DNA from: Pseudarthrobacter sp. NIBRBAC000502772
Lineage (GTDB): Bacteria; Actinomycetota; Actinomycetes; Actinomycetales; Micrococcaceae
Direction of reading: 5' to 3'
Length of the DNA stretch: 64,000 bases
Assembly: GCF_006517235.1 (NCBI RefSeq)
Contig: NZ_CP041188.1
Coordinates: 2,728,001-2,792,000 of the forward strand
Shown: positions 15,432-24,159 of the stretch, one piece after another
Numbering within the stretch: the first letter of the stretch is position 1
Layout: each line of letters opens with the position of its first letter
Notes under the pieces: generated by a model
Seen by the model: only the letters and a program-made list of their open reading frames with translations
Database searches by the model: none
What the model was told of the DNA's origin: nothing
Made by a program: the position numbers and the translations under genes

Positions 15432-17669
15432 ATGCCGACCGACAACCCAGGGGCCATCCTGCACCTGACAGCAGGTGGAGTGTCGGTCGTACTCGACGCC
15501 ACGAACGGGCAATTGCCGGCAATTGTGCACTGGGGAGAGCAACTGCCCGTGCTGACTGCCGAAGAAGCCAGGACAATGGTGGGAGCCAGTACTCCTGTCA
15601 CGGGCTCCAGCACCGTCGACGTGCCACCCCGGCCTGGCCTCTTGCCTGGACAGGACTCAGGCTGGATGGGGCGCCCAGGACTGCGTGGGTCCTTCGACGG
15701 TATTGGGTGGTCACCGAAATTCCGGGTCCACACTGTGGCCCTAAATGGCGCACCAGTGACGGGGTTCGCATCAGCCGGAGCAGGTCGGGTGCTGGTCAGC
15801 GCAATCGACGACGCACAGCGGCTGCGCCTTGACCTGACATTGGACCTGCTTCCCGGCGGGCTGATGCGCAGCCGGGCGAATCTGTCCAACCTGCACGACA
15901 AGACGTACGCGCTCGAGGATGTCTCCTTGGCCTTCCCGATTCCTGCTGAGGCAACTGAATTGCTCGATTTCGCGGGAAATCACAACTTTGAACGGGTTCC
16001 GCAGCGCGGAACCCTGCGCACAGGGACGCACCTCCGTGAGAACCGAAAGGGCCGGACCGGCTCTGACAGCGCCTTCATTCTGCATGCTGGAACTCCTGGA
16101 TTCGGATTCGGCAACGGCGAGGTCTGGGCCGTCCACACGGCATGGAGCGGAAACCACCATCATTTCGCGGAACGCTTTTTCGGCGATCAGCTGCTCGGCG
16201 GCGGAGAACTGCTTCTTCCCGGCGAAGTCCGGTTGGGCCTCGGTGATACCTATCAGAGCCCCTGGGTTTACGCCTCCTACGGGACGGGCCTTGACGCCGT
16301 CGCCAGGCGTTTCCATGCCCATGTCCGGAGCCGCATTTCTCCGGTCTCCGCCGATCGCCCCGTGACTCTGAACGTTTGGGAAGCCGTCTACTTCGACCAC
16401 GAAGAAGAAAAACTCATCGACCTGGCGGAACGTGCCGCTGCCTCCGGCGTTGAGCGCTACGTGCTCGACGACGGCTGGTTCGGTTCGCGCCGCGATGACA
16501 CCTCAGGATTGGGTGACTGGGTTGTCTCTCCGGATGTGTGGCCAGCCGGACTACACCCGCTGGTGGACCGCGTCCACGAACTGGGGATGCAGTTCGGACT
16601 ATGGTTCGAACCCGAGATGGTCAACCCGGACAGCGATGTGGCCCGCGCCCATCCGGAATGGATCATGGCGGCCCGCAAGGATTGGCCCGTTGAATCGCGC
16701 AGCCAGCAGGTCCTGAACCTCGGCATCCCTGAGGCGTACGCGCACGTCAAGAAGCAGATCCTCGCGCTCCTGGCCGAGTACAAGCTGGACTACATCAAAT
16801 GGGACCACAACCGCGACCTCATCGAAGCCGGAAACCAGCTGGAGGGTGGACGTCCAGGCGTCCACCGGCAGACACTGGCGTTCTACGCGCTCCTGGAGGA
16901 GATCCGTTCGGAACATGCCGGACTGGAGATTGAGTCGTGCTCGTCCGGGGGAGCCCGAGTGGACCTCGGCGTTCTGGAGCACACAGACAGGGTATGGGTG
17001 TCGGACAACATCGACCCCCACGACCGGCAAACAATGCTCCGCTGGACAACGCAGCTACTGCCACCCGAATACATGGGATCACACATTGCATCAGGCCGTT
17101 CCCACACCACTGGTCGCCAACACGACCTGGCGTTCCGCGCAGGCACCGCCGTCTTCGGACACCTTGGTGTCGAATGGGACCTTGCCACCGCCAGCGACAA
17201 GGAACTCGACAGTCTGCGCCGGTGGATCTCCTTCTACAAACAAGAACGCCGGCTCCTGCTCACCGGGGACGTGATCCGCATGGACGGTCCCGATTCCAAG
17301 GTGATGGTGCACGGAGTCGTCAGTCCGGATCGCTCCGAAGCGATCTTCGCGCAAGCGGCCCTGGACAGCCTTTACCCTGACCCTGCCGCGCGCCTCCGCT
17401 TCCGGGGACTCGACGCTGAGGCGAGGTACCAAGTGGCACCAGTCTTTATCGGACCAACACCATCCGGACTTGTGCCGCCGGAATGGTGGGGCCAGCCGAC
17501 GTCAGCCGGAGTGCACATTGAACGGACGTCGCTGCGGGCAACCGTCCAGGACGACGTGAGTTTCCCGGGCGCTGTGTTCGCAGGCAGTTCGCTGGAAAAG
17601 GTTGGTGTCGCGTCTCCCAGAATTCACCCCGACCAGGTGGTCGTGTATCGGCTGACCAAAGTCGCCTAA
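15432..17669 (+). CDS. GH36 alpha-galactosidase
   Basis: 745 residues. It has the N-terminal beta-sandwich, then the barrel with LDDGWFG, GLWFEPEMV and the nucleophile Asp458 in KWDHNRD. Also present are the substrate loop CSSGGARVDLG and the acid/base Asp525 in SDNIDPHDR. It hydrolyses alpha-1,6-galactosides (melibiose, raffinose, stachyose) in the cytoplasm; no signal peptide is seen. An in-frame ATG at 15420 overlaps the previous stop, but GAGGA lies 5 bases before the ATG at 15432, so that start is chosen. It completes the pathway: importer, fructosidase and alpha-galactosidase. A terminator follows at 17692-17719. Confidence 0.93.
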   Translation: MPTDNPGAILHLTAGGVSVVLDATNGQLPAIVHWGEQLPVLTAEEARTMVGASTPVTGSSTVDVPPRPGLLPGQDSGWMGRPGLRGSFDGIGWSPKFRVHTVALNGAPVTGFASAGAGRVLVSAIDDAQRLRLDLTLDLLPGGLMRSRANLSNLHDKTYALEDVSLAFPIPAEATELLDFAGNHNFERVPQRGTLRTGTHLRENRKGRTGSDSAFILHAGTPGFGFGNGEVWAVHTAWSGNHHHFAERFFGDQLLGGGELLLPGEVRLGLGDTYQSPWVYASYGTGLDAVARRFHAHVRSRISPVSADRPVTLNVWEAVYFDHEEEKLIDLAERAAASGVERYVLDDGWFGSRRDDTSGLGDWVVSPDVWPAGLHPLVDRVHELGMQFGLWFEPEMVNPDSDVARAHPEWIMAARKDWPVESRSQQVLNLGIPEAYAHVKKQILALLAEYKLDYIKWDHNRDLIEAGNQLEGGRPGVHRQTLAFYALLEEIRSEHAGLEIESCSSGGARVDLGVLEHTDRVWVSDNIDPHDRQTMLRWTTQLLPPEYMGSHIASGRSHTTGRQHDLAFRAGTAVFGHLGVEWDLATASDKELDSLRRWISFYKQERRLLLTGDVIRMDGPDSKVMVHGVVSPDRSEAIFAQAALDSLYPDPAARLRFRGLDAEARYQVAPVFIGPTPSGLVPPEWWGQPTSAGVHIERTSLRATVQDDVSFPGAVFAGSSLEKVGVASPRIHPDQVVVYRLTKVA

Positions 17670-17691
17670 GCCAGCCACTCACGAAAGTGCT

Positions 17692-17719
17692 ACGGCGGCA
17701 CCCACCTCAGTGCCGCCGT
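17692..17719 (+). terminator. Terminator of the sugar operon
   Basis: Perfect 10-base stem ACGGCGGCAC / GTGCCGCCGT (17692-17701 and 17710-17719) with an 8-base loop, 22 bases beyond the alpha-galactosidase stop. Confidence 0.75.
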
Positions 17720-17724
17720 CGGGA

Positions 17725-18009
17725 GTTGTAGCCATCTCCCAGGCCATCTCGGGGAACCAGTTCATCGTGCGGGGCTGGCGCCTGCCGTTCCTGGTGAGTG
17801 TGCTGCTGGCCGCTGCGGCCTTCATATGCTCCGAGGAGCCGCAGCCAGACGGGGGTGAACAGGCTCGCGTAGGGCACCAATGCCGCCGGCATGAATGGAA
17901 TCCAATCCGTCAAGAACAACGCCAACAGCGCCACCACGGTGGAATTGGCCAGGGCCCAAGCCGGAGATGTCAGGCAGGCCTGTCCGGGCGAAAATGACCT
18001 GCCTGGCAC
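17725..18009. pseudogene. Remnants of membrane-protein genes
   Basis: On the plus strand 17728-17835 encodes ISGNQFIVRGWRLPFLVSVLLAAAAF. This matches the (G)WR(I/L)PFLVS helix of MHS-family transporters, without its start or its end. On the minus strand 18000-17835 encodes a hydrophobic stretch (STVVALLALFLTDWIPFMPAAL) with no family that I recognise. Neither has a plausible start and ribosome binding site. Both look like debris left by deletions. Confidence 0.45.
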
Positions 18010-18065
18010 GCCTATTGTCCTGTTAGACTGCGGGCGACACTTCGCGGCGCCATAGGGAGGCCCGG

Positions 18066-19001
18066 ATGGTGGAGGAAGGGCAACCGTGGACCCCCGAGGA
18101 CCCGTGGTGGGTCAGGGATAATCTTCGCCACGCCATCGACCGCCTCGTCGAGCTGGGATACACAGTCCGCGGCGGGCAAGGCGAGGACCCGGAGCTCATC
18201 GACCCCGGCGGCTCGGCTGTTGAGACGTGGCGGGAGGACTACCCCTACGACGAGCGGATGACCCGCGAGGCCTACGAGGCGGAGAAATACCTCCTGCAGA
18301 TCGAACTCCTCAAATTCCAGTACTGGGGCCAGGACCGCGGTCTCAAGAATGTGATCGTTTTCGAGGGCCGCGACGCGGCGGGCAAAGGAGGGACAATCAA
18401 GCGCTTCACCGAGCACCTCGATCCCCGCTCCGCCCGGACCGTCGCGCTGGGCAAACCGTCGGACCGTGAACAGGGCCAGTGGTACTTCCAGCGATACATC
18501 CAGCACCTGCCCACGGCAGGTGAAATCGTGATGTTCGATCGCTCCTGGTACAACCGTGCGAACGTCGAACGCGTCATGGGATTCTGCACCGACGCGGAAT
18601 ACCAGGCCTTCATGACGCAGGCGCCCGTCTTCGAGGAAATGCTCGTCAACTCCGGGATCCACCTGAATAAGTTTTGGTTTTCCGTGACCCGCCACGAGCA
18701 GCGCACCCGCTTCGCCATCCGCCAGATCGACCCCGTCCGGCGCTGGAAACTCTCGCCCGTGGACCTTGCCTCCCTGGACCGGTGGGAGGCCTACACCGAG
18801 GCCAAAGAGCAAACCTTTCTCCGCACCGACACAGATCACGCACCCTGGATCACCATCAAATCCAACGACAAGAAGCGCGGACGTATCAACGCCATGCGCT
18901 ACTTCCTAAATCAGTTCGACTACGACGGCAAGAACACCGCAGTTGTCCACGACCCCGACCCGCTGATCGTGCGCCGAGGCCGGATAGCCGTCGGCGACTG
19001 A
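18066..19001 (+). CDS. ppk2: Polyphosphate kinase 2 (PPK2 family)
   Basis: 311 residues. It has Walker A GRDAAGKGGTI (101-111), the lid region with RTVALGKPSDRE, and Walker B/catalytic DRSWYNR (158-164), followed by the conserved FWFSVTRHEQRTRF. These define class I PPK2, which uses polyphosphate to phosphorylate nucleoside diphosphates (or the reverse). The strong GGGAGG lies 5 bases before the ATG. It stands alone, on the opposite strand to the nitrate reductase operon. PPK2, Usp proteins and nitrate respiration often occur together in starvation or low-oxygen gene sets. Subclass activity (ADP or GDP preference) cannot be fixed from sequence. Confidence 0.92.
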   Translation: MVEEGQPWTPEDPWWVRDNLRHAIDRLVELGYTVRGGQGEDPELIDPGGSAVETWREDYPYDERMTREAYEAEKYLLQIELLKFQYWGQDRGLKNVIVFEGRDAAGKGGTIKRFTEHLDPRSARTVALGKPSDREQGQWYFQRYIQHLPTAGEIVMFDRSWYNRANVERVMGFCTDAEYQAFMTQAPVFEEMLVNSGIHLNKFWFSVTRHEQRTRFAIRQIDPVRRWKLSPVDLASLDRWEAYTEAKEQTFLRTDTDHAPWITIKSNDKKRGRINAMRYFLNQFDYDGKNTAVVHDPDPLIVRRGRIAVGD

Positions 19002-19789
19002 ACTTCCGCCTTGGAATCCATTCGTTCGGGCCAGCTAGCAGGCGCATCCCAAAGTGCGCTGACCCATCTGCACGATATCTCGATCCACTCGGCCGGTGCA
19101 CGAGGTGTGGCCTTGGCGGGTCGCTTTTGAGGGGCAGGCACCAATTTCGCCAATCACTCGGCCCGTTTTTCCAAGCGGGCCGCGGTATCGTGTGTCGCTC
19201 GGCTGTTCGGAATGGCCGAACGTCGAAGTTGTGGGCGAGCGCACGCGTACAGCCGGGCGATCAAGGCTGGGCTACGCGCAAGTAGGGCGCCGATTGCTGC
19301 ACGGTGAATGCCATCAGCGTTCGTTGGCTGAATCAGGTCCTCGGCTATCTCAGTGGGAAGAGAACCATTTCGGCATCCTTTTCAACCACGTGCCAGCGGA
19401 AGGGCCCGGCCTCCTGCCAGTCAGTCTCCACAAGGCGATCCGCACTCTCAAGAACGGTACCGAACGTCCATTTGTTGAATACAGCATGACCTATTGAGAA
19501 GGTTCCACCCGGTCTGTCTCAATTTAGATGGCATTTTCGCGCGTCAACGTGGCCAACCAAATTGAGACAGGGCACCACCCGCATCTGCTCCCACTCGTTT
19601 TTCAAGATGGCTGTGGAAGACGCATTTTGAGACGACTGGAGGACACGCGCAGGCTTGAACTGTGACGCACGCAATACCCTGGACCTCGTGATGAGGACCA
19701 ACGAGGATGTTCCGGACCAGCTGTTCACCGAAAATAACGGGAACAGCGACTCAGAACGGCAAGGGTTCGATATCGGCCGCTCATCTGAC
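19002..19789. other. Gene-poor stretch with hairpin and insertion-sequence-like inverted ends
   Basis: No supportable gene in 790 bases. A 7-base stem CGGCCCG / CGGGCCG lies at 19159-19182 with a T-rich loop. The reading frames on both strands lack ribosome binding sites and recognisable domains. The 12-base inverted repeat at 19514-19570 is listed separately. Confidence 0.6.
19514..19570. repeat. Perfect 12-base inverted repeat resembling abutted insertion-sequence ends
   Basis: CTGTCTCAATTT (19514-19525) and AAATTGAGACAG (19559-19570) flank 33 bases. TGTCTCA-type tips are common for terminal repeats of several insertion sequence families. Here no transposase lies between them, so this may be a collapsed element or a scar. 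A related TTTTGAGACGACTGG string occurs at about 19625-19640. Confidence 0.45.
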
Positions 19790-21010
19790 TTACGCCGAGA
19801 CAGGCCGCTTCGAGGGACCACGCAACGCTAGCGGAGTAAAGAGCAAGGCCACCAGGGCGGTGGCCACGAGCAGCATAAGGCCGATTGAGTAGCTGTGGGT
19901 CGCGGCGTCGTACGTTGCCCCCATGACAAGGGGCGGAAAGTACCCGCCCAGGCCGCCCGCTGCGCTGACCACGCCGCTGATGCTGCCGACCTTGCCTTGC
20001 GGCGCAAGCACCCCCACCCAAGCGAAAACTCCTCCGGCGCCTAAGCCCAGGGCTGCTGCCATCGCCACGAAGGTCAGGCCTGCGGGGACTTCGCCGTCGG
20101 GCTGCAAGTTCACCACCCAGGCCAGCACCGCGACGCCGGCGAGCGAGGTGACCACGACGGGTTTGGGCCCCGTCTTGTCCGCGAGCACACCACCGATTGG
20201 CCTGGCCAAAACCGCGGCGAGGGCGAACCCGGCTGTGCGGGCGCCGGCCCCAGCGGGGTCAAAGCTGTAAACATCCCGCAGGTAAGTTGGCAGGTAGGTG
20301 GCGAAGGAGACGAAGCCGCCGAAGACGACAGCGTACAGGAAGCACATCTTCCACGTGACTGGTGTCCTGGCGGCCTCAATGAGCTTGGGGAGAACGGGGG
20401 CATTGTTGCTGGTCCAGTCCGGTGATTCCTTTATGAGGAACCAAACGAGGCCGGCCATGCCTGCCAGGACCGCGGCGATCAGCAGGTGTGTGGGGAAGTA
20501 CCCGATCCAGGCCACCAACCGCGGATTCAGGAACGCGGCAAGGGCCGTTCCGCCCATTCCGGCGCCGAACACACCGGTGGCAAAGCCTCTCCGCGAAGGT
20601 TCGTACCAGCCGCTCACGAACGGAATCCCGACAGCGAATACGGTTCCCGCCACCCCGAGCAGCAGTCCGGCGCCGAGGACCAGGGCAAATGAGTTGATGG
20701 TTCCGCCTACAGCGACCAGCAGGATCGGCAGGATGGACGCCAGCAGCACGAAAGTGAACATGGTACGGCCCCCGTGCTTGTCCGTGAGGGCGCCGACGGC
20801 GATCCGTCCCAGCGAGCCGACGAACACGGGCATGGCCACGAGCACGCCGGTGGATGCCGGATTCAGGTGGAGGTTTTGTGTGTAGAACGAGCCCAACGTG
20901 GCGACGGAGTTCCAGGCCCAGAAGCACACCACCGAGGCTGAGGTGGCGAGCACCAGGTTGAGTGTCCGGCCAGCGGGGGCGGACTTGGGAAGCGACACTG
21001 ATCCGGCCAC
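19790..21010 (-). CDS. narK: Nitrate/nitrite transporter, NarK-type MFS
   Basis: 406 residues with twelve predicted membrane segments. The NarK nitrate signature appears in both halves: GVAGTVFAVGIPFVSGWYEPSRRGFATGVFGAGMGG and, near the end, GKVGSISGVVSAAGGLGGYFPPL. It imports nitrate and/or exports nitrite for the reductase encoded just upstream. Start is GTG at 21010, with AAGGAGG 6 bases before it. It is the last gene of the narGHJIK unit and begins 16 bases after narI. Confidence 0.92.
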   Translation of the reverse strand: MAGSVSLPKSAPAGRTLNLVLATSASVVCFWAWNSVATLGSFYTQNLHLNPASTGVLVAMPVFVGSLGRIAVGALTDKHGGRTMFTFVLLASILPILLVAVGGTINSFALVLGAGLLLGVAGTVFAVGIPFVSGWYEPSRRGFATGVFGAGMGGTALAAFLNPRLVAWIGYFPTHLLIAAVLAGMAGLVWFLIKESPDWTSNNAPVLPKLIEAARTPVTWKMCFLYAVVFGGFVSFATYLPTYLRDVYSFDPAGAGARTAGFALAAVLARPIGGVLADKTGPKPVVVTSLAGVAVLAWVVNLQPDGEVPAGLTFVAMAAALGLGAGGVFAWVGVLAPQGKVGSISGVVSAAGGLGGYFPPLVMGATYDAATHSYSIGLMLLVATALVALLFTPLALRGPSKRPVSA

Positions 21011-21026
21011 GGTTTCCTCCTTCAGC

Positions 21027-21827
21027 TCAACGGCTGCGGGTATCTCTGTCCTTGGTTCCCACCGGCGACCAGCCTCGCCGCACCGGGGTGCTGGAAGTCC
21101 TGTGCTTGTCCCGGGAGCGGTAGACGATGTAGGGCCGGAAGAGGTAGTGCAGCGGCGCCGTAAACGCGTGCACCAGCCGGGTGAACGGCCAGATCACGAA
21201 CAAGGCCATGCCTATCAGGGTGTGCAGATGGAAGGAGAACGGCGCTGCCGCCATGGCCCCGATGTCCGGCTGGAAGACAAAAAGGGAACGGAACCACGGA
21301 GCCACCGTTTCGCGGTAGTTGTGCCCGTGCTCGCCCTCAAACACACTGGCCAAGGTTGTCCAGAGCCCGAAAACGATGGCAGCCGTCAGCACGACGTACA
21401 TCGTCTTGTCATTTTTCGTGGTGGCCATAAAAACCGGCCCCGTGGTGCGGCGGCGGTAAATCAGCAGGAGGATCCCACCAAGCGTTCCGAGTCCTGCGAT
21501 GCCGCCCACCAGCAGGGCGTTGAAATGGTAGAACTCCTGACTCATCCCCACTGCCTGCGTCCAGGCCATAGGGATGACAAGTCCGAAAAAGTGCCCGGCG
21601 ATCACGGCAAGCAGACCGAAGTGGAACAGCGGCGACGCAATGCGCAGCAGCCGGGATTCGTAGAGCTGGGAGGACCTCGTGGTCCAGCCGAACTGGTCGT
21701 ATTTGTACCGCCAGATGAGGCCTCCCACCAGCACCACCACCATGACGAACGGCAAGACGCCCCACAGCACAATGTCCAGGGCGGAGAGTTCGGCGGCGGA
21801 GCTGGGCTCGGTTTCGAAAGTCAGCAT
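21027..21827 (-). CDS. narI: Respiratory nitrate reductase, gamma (cytochrome b) subunit
   Basis: 266 residues with five membrane helices. It carries histidines suited to two b haems in the helices containing LFHFGLLAVIAGHFFG (about 67-82) and FSFHLHTLIGMALFVIWPFTRLVHAF. It takes electrons from menaquinol and passes them to NarH. The ATG at 21827 follows GGGGG; the longer frame to 21980 is antisense-like and overlaps narJ. The gene begins within three bases of the narJ stop. C-terminal tail is basic and probably cytoplasmic. Confidence 0.93.
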   Translation of the reverse strand: MLTFETEPSSAAELSALDIVLWGVLPFVMVVVLVGGLIWRYKYDQFGWTTRSSQLYESRLLRIASPLFHFGLLAVIAGHFFGLVIPMAWTQAVGMSQEFYHFNALLVGGIAGLGTLGGILLLIYRRRTTGPVFMATTKNDKTMYVVLTAAIVFGLWTTLASVFEGEHGHNYRETVAPWFRSLFVFQPDIGAMAAAPFSFHLHTLIGMALFVIWPFTRLVHAFTAPLHYLFRPYIVYRSRDKHRTSSTPVRRGWSPVGTKDRDTRSR

Positions 21828-21829
21828 GG

Positions 21830-22450
21830 TCAGGCCCCCTTCACGGGCAGCAGCCGCGGATCGTAGGGGTCCAGGCCCACGGCTTCGGTGGGCGGACCGT
21901 AACCGGCCATCCGCATGACGGCCTGCTCGTCGGCGGGGGATTTCCCGGGCAGGGTGGCGCAGATGGCCTGGAGGATGCACGCATGCGGGAGTTCGTCCCG
22001 CAGCAGGCCAAAGCGGAGCATCTCAAGGCTCGCGCGGTACCGGATCAGCAAGTCACGCCCCGCCGCTAAGTCCACCAGTGCGGCGTATTCCAGGACCATC
22101 GGCAGGTAGTCAGGCAGTTCTCCGTGGGTGTCCACCAGGATGTCGCTTTGACGGTAGGCCTGTTTGAAGGCGCCCAGGACTTCGCCGCGGCGCCGGGTAT
22201 CCCCGTCGGTCCAGTAGGACAAGTGGAGGGCATGGCGCCGGCCGAGGTCGAACTCGCGAACATAGTGGGCCTGGATCTCCATGGGCGGCGTGGATTCCAG
22301 CCGGTGCAGGACCTCCTGGAAGTCCGCCACGGTGCCGGGAAACTCGGCCAGCGCGGCGCGCATCAGCGGGACCCGGCCGATGAGTTCCTCGTCCGGGTAG
22401 GACAGGCACCAAGCTGCCGCGAGGTAGAGGACCTGAAGACGTCGGGTCAC
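21830..22450 (-). CDS. narJ: Nitrate reductase molybdenum cofactor assembly chaperone
   Basis: 206 residues of the NarJ/NarW chaperone family: LYLAAAWCLSYPDEEL at the start, then HYVREFDLGRRHALHLSYWTDGDTRRRG, the best conserved segment. NarJ binds apo-NarG and assists cofactor insertion and membrane attachment; it is not part of the final enzyme. Start is GTG at 22450, overlapping the narH stop by three bases. All-helical, soluble. Confidence 0.93.
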   Translation of the reverse strand: MTRRLQVLYLAAAWCLSYPDEELIGRVPLMRAALAEFPGTVADFQEVLHRLESTPPMEIQAHYVREFDLGRRHALHLSYWTDGDTRRRGEVLGAFKQAYRQSDILVDTHGELPDYLPMVLEYAALVDLAAGRDLLIRYRASLEMLRFGLLRDELPHACILQAICATLPGKSPADEQAVMRMAGYGPPTEAVGLDPYDPRLLPVKGA

Positions 22451-24159
22451 GGCTGCTCCCCCGATGCCGGGGTTCCGGCCGCGCCGCCGGTTGCCCTGGG
22501 AAGCGGAGGCTTCTCCGGGAACAGCCCCGAAGGGGCGCCGGTACCGTCCCAGTTAAGCAGGTTTACCCTGCCGCGCAGGGTGGTTTCGCCGGGCGCGGAG
22601 CCGGAGGTCTGCCGGTCCCGAAGTGCGTTGAAAGTCTCCACCGCCACCGGGACGGGCCTTCCGCTGGCCTCACCGAACGGTGAGGAGTCCTGCATGCCCG
22701 GGCCCCCGTCGAAATCAAGTGAACAGCCCATCTCCTCAAGGTCATGGGCTTGTTCAACGTGCGCCTTCGGGATCACGTAGCGTTCCTCATACTTGGCGAT
22801 CGCCATCAGCCGGTACATCTCGTACATGGTTTGGCTGTCCATGCCCACAGCCTCCGGGATGGAGTCGTCGGGGTCGTTGCCCATGCTGATGCCGCGCATG
22901 AAGGAGCGCATGGCCGCGAGCTTCTTCAGCACTGCTGTGACCCGGTCCGCGTCCCCGGCGGTGAAAAGTTCCGCGAGGTACTCCACCGGGATCCGCAGCG
23001 CGTCGATGGCGCCGAACAGATTTCCGTGATCCTCGCCGTCGTGCCCCTGGTCCCGCAGCAGGTCCACCACCGGCGAAAGCGGCGGCACGTACCAGACCAT
23101 GGGCATGGTCCGGTATTCGGGGTGCAGCGGAAGTGCCACTTTGTAGACCTTGGCCAGGGCGTAGACCGGCGAGCGCCGGGCGGCATCGATCCAGTCCTCC
23201 GGGATGCCCTGGGCCCGGGCCTCAGCCTGGACCGCGGGATCGTTCGGATCCAGCAGTACGTCCATCTGGGCGTCGTAGAGCTCCTGGGGGTCAGTGACGG
23301 ACGCCGCAGCGGTGACGGCATCGGCGTCGTACAGGAACAACCCCAGATACCGCAGCCTCCCCACGCAGGTCTCCGAGCAGACCGTCGGCAGCCCCACCTC
23401 CACCCGTGGGTAGCAGAAGGTGCACTTTTCGGCTTTGCCTGTCTTGTGGTTGAAGTAGATCTTCTTGTAGGGACACCCTGTGACGCACTGCCGCCAGCCG
23501 CGGCACTTGTCCTGGTCCACCAGGACAATCCCGTCCTCCACCCGTTTGTAGATGGCGCCGGAGGGGCAGGAGGCCATGCAGGACGGGTTCAGGCAATGCT
23601 CGCAGATCCGCGGGAGATAGAACATGAAGGTCTGCTCGTACGCGAACTTGATCTTGTCCTCGGACTCGCGGCGGACCTTTTCCACGATCGGGTCCAGGTG
23701 GCCGTATTCGGCGGAGCCGCCCAAATCATCGTCCCAGTTCGCCGACCACGTGATTTTGGTGTCCTCCCCGGTGATCAGGGACTTGGGCCGCGCCACCGGG
23801 AAGTCGTCGCCCAGCGGCGCGTCCACAAGGGTCTTGTAGTCGTAGGTCCAGGGCTCGTAGTAGTCCTTGAGCTCGGGCTGGATCGGGCTGGCGAAGATTC
23901 CCAGGAGCTTCTTCACCCGGCCGCCGGCCTTGAGCACCAGCTTGCCGCGCTTGTTCAGCTCCCAGCCGCCCTGCCATTTCTCCTGGTCCTCGTAGCGGCG
24001 CGGGTACCCCTGCCCGGGGCGCGTTTCGACGTTGTTGAACCAGACGTATTCGGTGCCCGCGCGGTTGGTCCAGGCCTGTTTGCAGGTCACGGAACAGGTG
24101 TGGCAGCCGATGCATTTGTCCAGGTTCATGACCATGCCCATTTGAGCCATAACACGCAT
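22447..24159 (-). CDS. narH: Respiratory nitrate reductase, beta (iron-sulfur) subunit
   Basis: 570 residues with four cysteine clusters. The first is CIGCHTCSVTC (16-26), then CEHCLNPSCMASCP, CRGWRQCVTGC and CTFC...CSETCVGR. The tryptophan in the third cluster marks the [3Fe-4S] site of NarH; the others bind [4Fe-4S]. It wires NarI haems to NarG. The ATG at 24159 overlaps the narG stop (TGATG), with GGAGG 10 bases upstream. The open frame extends to 24579, but that part belongs to narG in another frame. Slightly longer than E. coli NarH (512) because of a C-terminal extension rich in proline and glycine. Confidence 0.95.
   Translation of the reverse strand: MRVMAQMGMVMNLDKCIGCHTCSVTCKQAWTNRAGTEYVWFNNVETRPGQGYPRRYEDQEKWQGGWELNKRGKLVLKAGGRVKKLLGIFASPIQPELKDYYEPWTYDYKTLVDAPLGDDFPVARPKSLITGEDTKITWSANWDDDLGGSAEYGHLDPIVEKVRRESEDKIKFAYEQTFMFYLPRICEHCLNPSCMASCPSGAIYKRVEDGIVLVDQDKCRGWRQCVTGCPYKKIYFNHKTGKAEKCTFCYPRVEVGLPTVCSETCVGRLRYLGLFLYDADAVTAAASVTDPQELYDAQMDVLLDPNDPAVQAEARAQGIPEDWIDAARRSPVYALAKVYKVALPLHPEYRTMPMVWYVPPLSPVVDLLRDQGHDGEDHGNLFGAIDALRIPVEYLAELFTAGDADRVTAVLKKLAAMRSFMRGISMGNDPDDSIPEAVGMDSQTMYEMYRLMAIAKYEERYVIPKAHVEQAHDLEEMGCSLDFDGGPGMQDSSPFGEASGRPVPVAVETFNALRDRQTSGSAPGETTLRGRVNLLNWDGTGAPSGLFPEKPPLPRATGGAAGTPASGEQP

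Noticed and set aside
19304..19497. Small gene in the stretch after ppk2
   Set aside because: Frames overlap each other, lack ribosome binding sites and show no domain.
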